From contig DBEP01000009.1 of assembly GCA_002294045.1 (NCBI GenBank), positions 75,733-85,829 on the forward strand: a stretch of DNA of 10,097 nt, written 5' to 3'. The DNA is from Lachnoclostridium sp. UBA903 (GTDB lineage: Bacteria > Bacillota > Clostridia > Lachnospirales > Lachnospiraceae). Under the pieces are notes generated by a model that was not told the DNA's origin, searched no databases, and saw nothing but the letters and a program-made list of their open reading frames with translations. The translations under genes and the position numbers were made by a program. Within the stretch, counting starts at the first letter, position 1. The number at the start of each line of letters is the position of its first letter. This document shows, one piece after another, positions 1 through 7,101 of this stretch.

Positions 1-12
1 GCAAGCCAGACT

Positions 13-50
13 CTTTCTTATCTCATAAGAAAGTTTGTACTATGAGATAA
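13..50. repeat. Two overlapping, mutually exclusive hairpins
   Basis: CTTTCTTA (13-20) pairs perfectly with TAAGAAAG (26-33) around a 5-nt loop. TTATCTCATA (18-27) pairs perfectly with TATGAGATAA (41-50) around a 13-nt loop. The two stems share bases 18-27, so only one can form at a time. The run of A at 49-53 reads as a T tract on the minus strand, so the second stem could be a minus-strand terminator for a gene to the right, although no such gene is visible. It could also be the tail of an attenuator belonging to sequence left of the window. Confidence 0.5.
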
Positions 51-445
51 AAACGCTCCGCTTTGGATAGCACTGCGGGGGATTAAAATTATGTTGTCAA
101 CGCAGCCCGTCGCAGGAGGAGAATCCCGCAAGTGTATGTCTTGTTATATAATGATTCCTTATATGTATGGAAGCTTTCATAATTTCCCTGTCTTATGTAA
201 TATTTATGTCCGAAAACCGCATTGTTTCATATATTATTATATAAAGGTTTGTTACATATGGGCTGACGGTTGGCAGGCAGAGTTTCTTAATATATTTTTT
301 ATATAACTCTTAATATTTACCATAGCTTTCTTTATCGGAAGTTTGAATATTTTTTAGAATTTCTTTCGTTTTATATAAGGAAGTATTTTAGATTTATACC
401 TTAAAATATTAAAGCGGCAAAAGAAATGAAAAAAAGGAGCAGAAG

Positions 446-481
446 ATGAAATGCGTATTAATTGCTATAGAAAGAGGATAA
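446..481 (+). CDS. Possible 11-codon leader peptide coupled to the dedA-like gene
   Basis: ATG at 446 opens an 11-codon frame (MKCVLIAIERG) ending in TAA at 479-481. It has a better ribosome binding site than the downstream gene: AAAAAGGAG at 431-439, 6 nt before the ATG. Its last codons contain the AGAGGA (473-478) that serves as ribosome binding site for the dedA-like gene at 488, so a ribosome ending here would sit on the next start region. This arrangement favours translational coupling. It may equally be a chance frame; conservation across relatives would decide. Confidence 0.3.
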   Translation: MKCVLIAIERG

Positions 482-487
482 AAATAC

Positions 488-1000
488 ATGGACCTTCAAA
501 TGTTAACGGACTACTTTCATCAGTACGGTCTCGTCGTTATTTTCGCCATCGTTTTTTTGGAATATTTAAATCTTCCCGGATTTCCCGCCGGCGTCATCAT
601 GCCGCTGGCAGGAATATGGGCAGCTCAAGGTGGCATTGGATTTGGTACGGTGCTTGTGCTTACTGTGTTGGCTGGGTTATGTGGAAGCTGGGTTCTTTAT
701 TTGCTGGGAAGAGTCGGCGGTGAATTTTTACTGAATAAGTATGTTCATAAATTTCCAAAGCACAAAAGTGCAATTGAGAATACAATGGAACGGATTCGGA
801 AAAAAGGGTATACCGGTATATTTATCGGTAAGTTGATTCCCATGATAAGGACAATTATTTCCATACCTGCAGGTGTCCTTAAAATAAATTTTATGGGATA
901 TACTCTGTTTTCCGTATTGGGAATCACCATATGGAATCTGGTATTTGTAGGAGCAGGCTATTTTTTTGGGGAATCCGTCCTGCAGTTGTTATCCTGGTAG
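488..1000 (+). CDS. DedA/VTT-family integral membrane protein
   Basis: The product is 170 residues, short but within range for DedA proteins, and almost entirely hydrophobic segments. Family landmarks are visible: a first membrane segment followed by the half-buried LPGFPAGVIMPLAG (about residues 28-41), and later the conserved block GKLIPMIRTIISIPAG (about 111-126). The C-terminal part is tryptophan- and glycine-rich (TIWNLVFVGAGYFFGES). DedA/VTT proteins are known as membrane transporters or scramblases; some recycle undecaprenyl phosphate or move phospholipids, and they affect envelope charge and drug tolerance. The particular substrate here cannot be told. The start is ATG 488 with AGAGGA at 473-478. 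A GT4 gene starts 14 nt after its stop, so the two are surely co-transcribed, which fits a role in membrane lipid traffic. Confidence 0.9.
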   Translation: MDLQMLTDYFHQYGLVVIFAIVFLEYLNLPGFPAGVIMPLAGIWAAQGGIGFGTVLVLTVLAGLCGSWVLYLLGRVGGEFLLNKYVHKFPKHKSAIENTMERIRKKGYTGIFIGKLIPMIRTIISIPAGVLKINFMGYTLFSVLGITIWNLVFVGAGYFFGESVLQLLSW

Positions 1001-1013
1001 ATGGAGGAATATT

Positions 1014-2258
1014 ATGCGAATTGCTATGTTAACAAATAATTATAAGCCTTTTGTAGGAGGTGTGCCAATCTCAATAGAACGCCTTGCGGATGGGCTCAGG
1101 AGTCTGGGACATGAAGTATATGTCTTTGCTCCCAGCTATGAAGAGGAGGTGGAAGAACCCTATGTAATACGGTACCATTCCAGAAAAAAGAAATTAAAAG
1201 GGGAATATGTCATACCGGATATTTTTGACTCAAATATTGAAAAAGCCTTTTCGTCCGTATCTTTTGATTTGATTCATGTACATCACCCTATGCTGATGGG
1301 TTATACCGCTCAGTATTTTGGGAGAAAATATCATATACCGATTGTATTTACATATCATACCAGATATGAACAATACCTTCATTATATACTCCCCGGTGAA
1401 AAACGAAAAAATCCTGAAAGTACGGAAGGGAACGGTACGTTCCGCTCCCTGGAGAGAAAACTGCTTTATAACGGAAGTAAAAAGCTGGTTATCATTCACA
1501 ACCGAATCTTTACCAACCGGTGTGATTTGGTATTTGCCCCGACACCCAGTATAAAGAAATATCTTACGGAACATGGAACCGTTACGTCAATTGAGGTAAT
1601 ACCGACAGGATTGTCCGGTAAAGAATTTGAATTTAATAGAAACAGGGTTAAGGAAATCAGAGAAAAATACTCAGCAGGGAACTATTTATTCTGTACCGTA
1701 TCCAGACTGGAAAAAGAAAAGAATATAGATTTTATACTTAATGGTTTAAAACTACTGAAAGAAAAAATGGGTGAAGATTTTCGGATTTTAATTATTGGTG
1801 ACGGAAGCCTGAAGGAAGAGCTGGTTACCAGGGTTATGGAATTGGGGCTTAAGGATAATGTTATCTTCTGCGGGCGTATTCCCCACGAAGAACTTACGGA
1901 TTATTATCATGCCTGTGATTTATTTTTATTTGCGTCCCGGTCGGAGACCCAGGGTATCGTCCTGCTGGAAGCCATGGCGGCCGGTTTGCCGGTGATTGCG
2001 GTAAAGGGCAGCGGCGTCAGTGATGTGGTGGTAAATGGCATTAATGGTTATATGACGGATATGAATATTAATATCTGGACGGCCAAGATTGAACAGATAC
2101 TTGGCAATAAGCATGTATGGAAAGAAATGAAGCAGGAAACCAAAAAAGTGGCAAAACAGTATCTTGCCGTTCAGGTTGCCAAAAATGTAGAACGGTATTA
2201 CAGGAACGTGCTGATAACAGAGGACATGCGCAGCAGACGCAGATTATTTTTAAATTAA
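1014..2258 (+). CDS. GT4 glycosyltransferase, probable diacylglycerol glucosyltransferase
   Basis: The protein has 414 residues when started at ATG 1014, which has GGAGGA at 1003-1008. An upstream in-frame ATG at 966 lies inside the dedA-like gene and would add 16 unrelated residues, so I reject it. The GT-B fold of family GT4 is clear: N-terminal MRIAMLTNNYKPFVGGV (sugar-acceptor side), a central VSRLEKEKNIDFIL start of the nucleotide-sugar domain (about 228-241), and the EX7E donor motif with E311 and E319 in SETQGIVLLEAMAAGLPVIA. The segment HTRYEQYLHY (115-124) resembles the HTxYExYxHY motif of 1,2-diacylglycerol 3-glucosyltransferases, which make glycolipids from UDP-glucose and diacylglycerol at the inner membrane face. 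The lipid-related neighbours support that role. Substrate and product are inferred; a related GT4 acting on another lipid or envelope sugar is possible. Confidence 0.88.
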   Translation: MRIAMLTNNYKPFVGGVPISIERLADGLRSLGHEVYVFAPSYEEEVEEPYVIRYHSRKKKLKGEYVIPDIFDSNIEKAFSSVSFDLIHVHHPMLMGYTAQYFGRKYHIPIVFTYHTRYEQYLHYILPGEKRKNPESTEGNGTFRSLERKLLYNGSKKLVIIHNRIFTNRCDLVFAPTPSIKKYLTEHGTVTSIEVIPTGLSGKEFEFNRNRVKEIREKYSAGNYLFCTVSRLEKEKNIDFILNGLKLLKEKMGEDFRILIIGDGSLKEELVTRVMELGLKDNVIFCGRIPHEELTDYYHACDLFLFASRSETQGIVLLEAMAAGLPVIAVKGSGVSDVVVNGINGYMTDMNINIWTAKIEQILGNKHVWKEMKQETKKVAKQYLAVQVAKNVERYYRNVLITEDMRSRRRLFLN

Positions 2259-2274
2259 GGGCTGGTATGAAAAA

Positions 2275-2895
2275 ATGGAGACAAGGCGATTGAAACACTT
2301 AAACAAAAACCGATTGGCAGGAAAAATATTTCACCTCTATATAAGGCTGGTGGGTGTGTCAGGCCGGGTTGAGTTTCGCAACCTGGACAGAATCAGGGAA
2401 AATACCCTGTTAGGTTACTGGCATGGGGACAGTTACTGCATGCAGCTTGTTTTAAAGGAGATTGCAAAGGAAAAAAAACGGATACAGGTAATTGTAACCG
2501 CAGATGAAAGAGGAGATGCCATTGAACAGATGATAAGTTATTACGGGGCAGAGGCTCTCCGCCTGCCGGACGGACTGAAAATGAGGCCTTTCTTCAGAAG
2601 CCTGAAAGCAGAGAGTACGGCGGAGGGAAATATTCTGGCAACGGCATTGGACGGTCCGCTAGGCCCTTTGCATGAACCGAAAAAACTTCTGTTTCTTCTG
2701 GCTTCTGAAGCAGATAAAGAAATGACGTATGTTCATTTTAGCTACAGGCATGTAATAAGGCTTAAATACAGATGGGACAATTATGTAATTCCGCTGCCAT
2801 TTTCCAGGATTGTTGCGGATATAGAAGACTTGGGGAAAATTAATAAAACGGATTTGAAAAACTTTAAGGAGTATCAGCAAGGGTTGATTCATTAA
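2275..2895 (+). CDS. DUF374-like lysophospholipid acyltransferase family protein
   Basis: The product has 206 residues. Two landmarks of the DUF374 / lysophospholipid acyltransferase-like group are visible: YWHGDSY (48-54; H50 and D52 as the probable catalytic pair) and LDGPLGPLHEPKK (125-137), equivalent to the DGPRGP block of that family. There is no long membrane span, which fits a peripheral enzyme. The likely role is acyl transfer to a lipid or glycolipid at the cytoplasmic membrane face, perhaps on the product of the upstream GT4 enzyme (inference). The start is awkward: ATG 2275 has its nearest Shine-Dalgarno-like AAGGG at 2257-2261, 13 nt away, while that AAGGG is ideally spaced for ATG 2267, which stops after eight codons in another frame. 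A six-A run (2270-2275) lies between the two starts. The end (GLIH) is plausible but the C-terminus is short for the family. Confidence 0.7.
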   Translation: METRRLKHLNKNRLAGKIFHLYIRLVGVSGRVEFRNLDRIRENTLLGYWHGDSYCMQLVLKEIAKEKKRIQVIVTADERGDAIEQMISYYGAEALRLPDGLKMRPFFRSLKAESTAEGNILATALDGPLGPLHEPKKLLFLLASEADKEMTYVHFSYRHVIRLKYRWDNYVIPLPFSRIVADIEDLGKINKTDLKNFKEYQQGLIH

Positions 2896-2986
2896 CTGCT
2901 GTTTTCGGACAAATGCAGCCGAATGCTGCCCTGCTTCTGAAATTATTTTACGGCCTGCGCCTGTCAAGCCGCTTTTCCTATAATAT

Positions 2987-3015
2987 TTGAAAGATATCCG
3001 GTATCAGGATATAAT
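2987..3015 (+). promoter_or_regulatory. Sigma-A-type promoter of the two-component operon
   Basis: TTGAAA (2987-2992), a spacer of exactly 17 nt, and a perfect TATAAT (3010-3015). It lies about 230 nt before the response regulator start, giving a long 5' leader that includes the duplicated blocks at 3008-3169. Confidence 0.7.
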
Positions 3016-3169
3016 GAAAGCGGAATGAGGAATCGGTAAGCTAAAGCAACAAGATTATGAACATGGTTTTCATGATATAATGAAAGCGGAACGAAGAAAT
3101 TGCAAGCTTGCTTGTAATTTCCGACCAGAGTAACAAGATTATGAACATGGTTTTAGTTCCTGATATAAT
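3008..3169 (+). repeat. Duplicated block with three TATAAT boxes upstream of the response regulator
   Basis: GATATAATGAAAGCGGAA occurs at 3008-3025 and again at 3074-3091. A 23-nt sequence at 3048-3070 (AACAAGATTATGAACATGG...) recurs exactly at 3132-3154. A third TGATATAAT follows at 3161-3169. Each copy therefore carries a TATAAT (3010, 3076, 3164); the second and third are preceded by TG one base upstream, giving the extended -10 form TGATATAAT. The second copy is longer because it contains a hairpin, AAATTGCAAG (3098-3107) with CTTGTAATTT (3111-3120). AATGA at 3013 and 3024 is also spaced by 11 bp, as are the matching AATGA and AACGA at 3079 and 3090, so an autoregulatory operator is conceivable. 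Confidence 0.6.
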
Positions 3170-3242
3170 AAATAGGATTAATAATAGAATATACGGAAAA
3201 AATTAAAATGGATGAAAATGATTTGGACAAATGGAGGTTGAC

Positions 3243-3944
3243 ATGGATTCCTATCACGTTTTAGTAGTGGAAGACGATAAGGAAATATTGGAGGGTGTGG
3301 GTATTTATTTAAAGAACCAGGGATATACCGTTTTCAAAGCCTCCAACGGAGCGGAAGGGCTGAATATTATGGAAAAGGAGGAAATTCATCTTGCCATCGT
3401 GGATATTATGATGCCTGGAATGGATGGTATCACTATGACCATGAAGCTCAGGGAAAAGTATGAATTTCCGGTGATTATGCTGACCGCTAAGTCGGAGGAA
3501 ATTGATAAGGTTACGGGATTAAACATCGGGGCGGATGATTATGTGACAAAACCCTTTACCCCTATGGAACTGTTAGCAAGGGTTAATTCCCATCTGCGGC
3601 GTTATTCCAAATACCTGAACGTGCTGGAAGAGAAGATAGAGGATAATGTTTATGTAATCGGGGGACTGGAGTTAAATGAGAATACGGTCCAGGTTACGGT
3701 GGACGGTAATCCGGTAAAGGTAACGCCTCTGGAATTTAAAATTCTGGCTTTGTTGATTAAGAATCCGGGCAGAGTGTTTTCTGCGGAGGAAATTTATGAA
3801 AAAGTGTGGAATGAGCGGGCTGTTGCAACGGATACCATTATGGTCCATATCAGAAATATACGTGAAAAAATTGAGATAAATACAAAAAATCCAAAATATT
3901 TAAAGGTGGTGTGGGGCGTTGGATACAAAATTGAAAAACAATAA
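3243..3944 (+). CDS. OmpR/PhoB-family response regulator
   Basis: The protein has 233 residues, standard for the family. The receiver domain (about 4-120) shows the acidic pair D11/D12 in VVEDD, the phosphorylated D54 in VDIMMPGMDG, T81 in MLTAK and K103 in VTKPF. The C-terminal winged helix (about 135-232) has KVTPLEFKILALLIKNPGRVFS and the late DTIMVHIRNIREKI recognition segment. It should bind DNA as a dimer on direct repeats when phosphorylated. ATG 3243 is chosen over the in-frame ATG at 3231 because GGAGG at 3233-3237 sits just before 3243 and overlaps the earlier start. The kinase start overlaps its 3' end by 26 nt. The five phased repeats upstream of the lipoprotein gene (7112-7166) are its most likely nearby target (inference). 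Confidence 0.95.
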   Translation: MDSYHVLVVEDDKEILEGVGIYLKNQGYTVFKASNGAEGLNIMEKEEIHLAIVDIMMPGMDGITMTMKLREKYEFPVIMLTAKSEEIDKVTGLNIGADDYVTKPFTPMELLARVNSHLRRYSKYLNVLEEKIEDNVYVIGGLELNENTVQVTVDGNPVKVTPLEFKILALLIKNPGRVFSAEEIYEKVWNERAVATDTIMVHIRNIREKIEINTKNPKYLKVVWGVGYKIEKQ

Positions 3945-6234
3945 GATACAAAAAGTAATCGGCGTATTGGTTAGTCTGCTGCTTTTATCGGCAGTCGCAG
4001 CCGGTGCGGTAGTCTCCTATCAGCTGATATCTGAAAATGCGGATTATCTGATTGAAAAAACAAAGGTTCAGGATGAAACGACCTATAGGGAAAGGGAAGA
4101 AAGTTATAAAAATGATTTTATAAATTTTTTGTACCAAAGCAATTACGGTCTGTATCTGGATATTATGACCAAGGGAAATAATACGGGTGTATCACCCGGA
4201 GATATCTTTCTCTCCGAATCTCCCGGAAGTACGGGGCAGGATAATTCCATAAGCACGGAAAACGGTGAGATAACTTATGCTGAAGAAGAAAATGACATAC
4301 AAAAGACAGAGTTTATTGAAGCTTTTAATAATTTATTAAATAGCTGGCGCAATAATTTTTATGATAGTGCGGCTGGCGGCTTTGGTTTAGAATATTACAT
4401 CATTAATCATAAAACCGGCGGTACGTTAACGAATTCGTTAAATCCTCTTGATTCTCTGCGGAACAATCCGGCAGAGGCACAAACAATAAAGGATAACTAT
4501 CCTTTTTATGCGGTTTTTAACTATGATGAAGCGGGTACGGTGGAGATACCGGTATTATACGGTCTTGAGGAAAGCAAGAAAGATGATTATAAGACTTTGG
4601 AATTAACCAAAGATATAATAAAGAACAGCATGTATAACAGCGACTGGTTCAAATATTATAATCAGATTAAAGGGCCATCGGATATAACAGTTATCTATGC
4701 AATAAAATCAGAGCCTTTTTACAGAGTGACAGGAATAAGCTCAGATTACGATATATTGTATAGCTGGAGGCAGGCATGGGCCTTTGAATACGGCGGTTTT
4801 CTGTATGCCTATGTGATTTCTCTGATTGCCGCCGTATTATTGGCTCTTATCCTTCCGGTTAAGAAGTCCTGGGAAATAGGAAAAGGGCTGGCCGGAAAAG
4901 TTCCCCTGGAAATAATCCTGCTTGGAATCAGTTTTACGGCAGCGTCCTATCGGGAGCTGTTAAATATGGCCATGGAAACAGCTTCCGGCAGCCTTTTAGA
5001 CTATTCGGATTATGAGCTTATTCCCGTATGGCTGAAACATATATTGGGTTACGGACTTAATTATCTGGCATGGATGGCAGTGCTGCTTATCTGGTTTATT
5101 GCCGTATTGTCCTTACGTTCCGTGTTCTCCCTGGGATTAAAACGCTATATTAAGGAAAGGACTCTGACTGGAATCATAATGATATGGTTAATCAGAAACT
5201 GCAAAAAAATATTTGCGTCCCTTTCCGACATTGACCTGACAGAGCCATCCAATAAAGCAATTCTGAAGATACTTGCAGTTAATTTTATTATATTGGCGCT
5301 GCTTTGCAGCATATGGATAGCCGGAGTCGCCGTGTTAATTCCCTATACCATCCTTCTATTTTTCATTCTGAGAAAATATTTTGATGATATTAAGAAAAAG
5401 TACGGCATACTTCTTAATGCCACCAGCAATATGGCAAAGGGAAACCTGGAAGTTTCCGTAGACGAGGACCTGGGTATCTTCAATCCTTTAAAAGTGGAAC
5501 TTGCCGGGGTACAGCTGGGTTTTAAGAAAGCGGTAGAGGAGGAAATGAAAAGCCAGAAAATGAAAACCGAGTTAATCACCAATGTATCCCATGACCTTAA
5601 AACTCCTTTAACTGCTATTATTACTTATGTGAATTTATTAAAAGAGGGGAGTATTACCGAGGAGGAAAGAAACTCTTATATTGATACCCTGGATAAAAAA
5701 TCACTCCGTTTAAAACGTCTGATTGAAGACTTGTTTGAAATCAGCAAAGCTTCTAGCAACAATATTGACCTGAATCTGGTGGAGGTGGATTTGGTAGCCT
5801 TAATCAAGCAGGTACAGCTGGAGCTTTCGGATAATATAGAACGCTCCCAGGTGGAATTCCGCTATCATTTACCGGAGGGAAAAGTAATTCTGAACCTGGA
5901 TTGTGAAAAGACTTACCGGATTTTTGAAAATCTGATACTCAATATTACGAAATATGCAATGCCTCATTCCAGAGCTTATATTGACATATTGACCACGGAA
6001 ACGGATGTAACCGTCATATTAAAAAATACATCTGCAACCGAACTAGACTTTAATCCGGCTGAAATCAGTGAGCGCTTTGTACGGGGAGATAAATCACGGA
6101 ATACGGAAGGCTCCGGACTTGGACTTGCTATCGTAAAAAACTTTGTAGAGCTGCAGGGCGGTAAATTCCAGATACTGCTGGATGGAGATTTATTTAAAGC
6201 CGTAATTGAATGGAAAGTGCCAAAGGCAGATTGA
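3919..6234 (+). CDS. Multi-span membrane sensor histidine kinase, VanS-like catalytic core
   Basis: This is a 771-residue partner kinase of the preceding regulator. No ATG lies near the natural start; the first methionine falls after the first membrane span. TTG 3919 is therefore chosen, with AAAGGTGG at 3902-3909 upstream; TTG 3931 is the alternative. Domain order: membrane span about 13-35, a large extracytoplasmic region to about 286, further spans near 294-314, 328-345, 375-400 and a double span 448-490, a linker, then HisKA with the phospho-acceptor H558 in NVSHDLKTPLT. The ATPase domain has an N box (N671, N675 in NLILNITKYA) and a G2 box GSGLGL (731-736). The usual G1 motif DxGxG is absent; the segment reads LKNTSATELDFNPAEISERFVRGDKS. 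That form is known in a family of Firmicutes kinases, so activity is still expected. The signal is unknown; envelope stress is a guess. Confidence 0.93.
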   Translation: MDTKLKNNKIQKVIGVLVSLLLLSAVAAGAVVSYQLISENADYLIEKTKVQDETTYREREESYKNDFINFLYQSNYGLYLDIMTKGNNTGVSPGDIFLSESPGSTGQDNSISTENGEITYAEEENDIQKTEFIEAFNNLLNSWRNNFYDSAAGGFGLEYYIINHKTGGTLTNSLNPLDSLRNNPAEAQTIKDNYPFYAVFNYDEAGTVEIPVLYGLEESKKDDYKTLELTKDIIKNSMYNSDWFKYYNQIKGPSDITVIYAIKSEPFYRVTGISSDYDILYSWRQAWAFEYGGFLYAYVISLIAAVLLALILPVKKSWEIGKGLAGKVPLEIILLGISFTAASYRELLNMAMETASGSLLDYSDYELIPVWLKHILGYGLNYLAWMAVLLIWFIAVLSLRSVFSLGLKRYIKERTLTGIIMIWLIRNCKKIFASLSDIDLTEPSNKAILKILAVNFIILALLCSIWIAGVAVLIPYTILLFFILRKYFDDIKKKYGILLNATSNMAKGNLEVSVDEDLGIFNPLKVELAGVQLGFKKAVEEEMKSQKMKTELITNVSHDLKTPLTAIITYVNLLKEGSITEEERNSYIDTLDKKSLRLKRLIEDLFEISKASSNNIDLNLVEVDLVALIKQVQLELSDNIERSQVEFRYHLPEGKVILNLDCEKTYRIFENLILNITKYAMPHSRAYIDILTTETDVTVILKNTSATELDFNPAEISERFVRGDKSRNTEGSGLGLAIVKNFVELQGGKFQILLDGDLFKAVIEWKVPKAD

Positions 6235-6251
6235 TCCTGAAGCTGAATAAA

Positions 6252-6356
6252 CCCTCCGGAGTATGTGCATACTTGCGGTGCGAAAGATAAGCTCCAAGCC
6301 CGCAAGCGGCACGTCTACTCTACTCTGCTTTGCATAATGCACACACCCCGGGAGGG
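6252..6356. repeat. Long imperfect inverted repeat between convergent genes
   Basis: CCCTCCGGAGTATGTGCAT (6252-6270) faces ATGCACACACCCCGGGAGGG (6337-6356); the arms pair over nearly their whole length with G-U pairs and one bulge. Inside, CTTGCGG (6272-6278) pairs perfectly with CCGCAAG (6300-6306), giving a nested stem. No T tract follows on the plus strand. On the minus strand the left arm is followed by TTTATT, so it could terminate the lipoprotein transcript. It may also be a structured RNA or a dispersed palindromic repeat element; I do not recognise a known RNA family. Confidence 0.6.
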
Positions 6357-6376
6357 GAATTATATCAATTGATTTG

Positions 6377-7060
6377 TCAACTGTCCACAGCACCGGAGGC
6401 GGTGTTATCCCCGGTCTGGCTTGGAATTCCGGCATCCGGTCCTTCCGGGCTGCCTGAGAAATTTCTTACCGTAACAGAACGGATTATTTCATTGCCGGCA
6501 TCATCTTTCACATAGGAGATACTTAACATAGAGCCTACGGTTATATCGTTAAGGGTACCGGTTTTTGTTAAATCGCCGTCTTCAATATTAATTACGGCAT
6601 CGTCCGGAATGGTAATCACTTTTTCCTCGGCCTCTGAGGTATTATTCTCAGGTAACGGTGCTTCGTCGGAGGACGGTATGTCCGGTTTTGAACCGGAATT
6701 ATTTTCATCCGCAGTATCAGGCGGTGTATTGTCCGGTCCGCCTTCCGGCCGGCCTCCGTTTTGTCCACCGCCGGCCGGCATTATGGCAAGAGTTACTTCA
6801 TTCCCTTCTACTGCAGTCACCTGGCCTGTTACAGCAGGAGCTTCCGACGGAGCCCCGTCATAAGTTTGCTCGGAGGAACTATCGTCATAAGTTTGCTCCG
6901 CAGAGCTTTCCTCATCCGTTTGTTCGTAAGAGCTTTCGTCATAAATTTGTTCGGAGGAACCACCCTCATAAGTCTGTGTGGAAGAATCGGAACAACCTGT
7001 TATTAAACCTGTTATTATTGCCAAAGATAAAGAGATTGTGAATAATTTTGTTTTTTTCAT
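6377..7060 (-). CDS. Secreted lipoprotein with acidic nine-residue repeats
   Basis: The protein has 227 residues. It starts with a lipoprotein signal peptide: MKKTK, a hydrophobic core, and lipobox LITGC with C23 as the lipidated residue. Next come five nine-residue repeats (about 28-72) of the type SEQTYDxSS, very acidic and rich in Ser, Glu, Tyr and Gln. A small domain GQVTAVEGNEVTLAIM (79-94) is followed by a Gly/Pro/Asn-rich linker (about 96-145) and the second half VITIPDDAVINIEDGD ... VGSMLSISYVKDDAGN (148-190), together resembling the beta-barrel of DUF5666-like proteins, though this is only a resemblance. AGAAAGGA (7072-7079) is the ribosome binding site. The gene converges on the kinase and its promoter carries phased repeats, so it is a likely target or accessory partner of that system. 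Function unknown. Confidence 0.85.
   Translation of the reverse strand: MKKTKLFTISLSLAIITGLITGCSDSSTQTYEGGSSEQIYDESSYEQTDEESSAEQTYDDSSSEQTYDGAPSEAPAVTGQVTAVEGNEVTLAIMPAGGGQNGGRPEGGPDNTPPDTADENNSGSKPDIPSSDEAPLPENNTSEAEEKVITIPDDAVINIEDGDLTKTGTLNDITVGSMLSISYVKDDAGNEIIRSVTVRNFSGSPEGPDAGIPSQTGDNTASGAVDS
6857..6991 (-). repeat. Five tandem 27-bp repeats within the lipoprotein gene
   Basis: Units start at 6857, 6884, 6911, 6938 and 6965 (plus-strand numbering), each 27 bp and in frame, most beginning GTCATAAGTTTG or a close variant. They encode the nine-residue acidic repeats just behind the lipidated cysteine, probably a flexible spacer through the cell wall. Units have diverged at several bases, so the array is not brand new, but gain or loss of units between strains is likely. 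Confidence 0.85.
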
Positions 7061-7101
7061 TCCATATATTTTCCTTTCTATTTAAATTTTTCCTTAAGCT
7101 T

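Larger units (their letters stand above)
1..487. other. Intergenic region upstream of the dedA-like gene, no convincing long gene
   Basis: The left part (about 1-134) is structured and comparatively GC-rich; the rest (about 135-430) is strongly AT-rich. A 71-codon reading frame at 91-306 has no good ribosome binding site, runs through the hairpin DNA and has an atypical composition, so I do not call it. An imperfect inverted repeat pairs 71-84 (CACTGCGGGGGATT) with 122-134 (AATCCCGCAAGTG). The only translation signals lie at the right end, in front of the 11-codon leader ORF and the dedA-like gene. I could not identify a promoter with confidence in the AT-rich part, because many TATA-like stretches occur without a spaced -35. 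Confidence 0.6.
2896..3242. other. Gap before the two-component operon: weak hairpins, promoter, repeats
   Basis: No coding sequence is supported here. Just after the acyltransferase stop there is a small hairpin GCAGC (2915-2919) / GCTGC (2925-2929) without a T tract, and a weak CGGC (2951-2954) / GCCG (2968-2971) stem followed by CTTTT. Neither is a convincing terminator, so read-through into the two-component genes is possible. The right half holds the promoter and duplicated blocks listed separately. GGAGG at 3233-3237 is the ribosome binding site of the response regulator. Confidence 0.6.

Noticed and set aside
91..306. 71-codon plus-strand frame near the left end
   Set aside because: No suitable ribosome binding site, passes through inverted-repeat DNA and then AT-rich sequence with atypical residues; looks like chance.
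966..1013. Upstream in-frame ATG that would lengthen the GT4 protein by 16 residues
   Set aside because: It lies within the dedA-like gene, lacks a ribosome binding site, and the family N-terminus MRIAML begins exactly at ATG 1014 behind GGAGGA.
6857..6991. Tandem repeats considered as a CRISPR array
   Set aside because: The 27-bp units are directly adjacent with no spacers and are in frame within a coding sequence.
6609..7041. Long plus-strand frames opposite the lipoprotein gene
   Set aside because: They are repeat-rich shadows of the lipoprotein repeats and Pro/Gly linker; the minus-strand frame has a lipobox, ribosome binding site and promoter.
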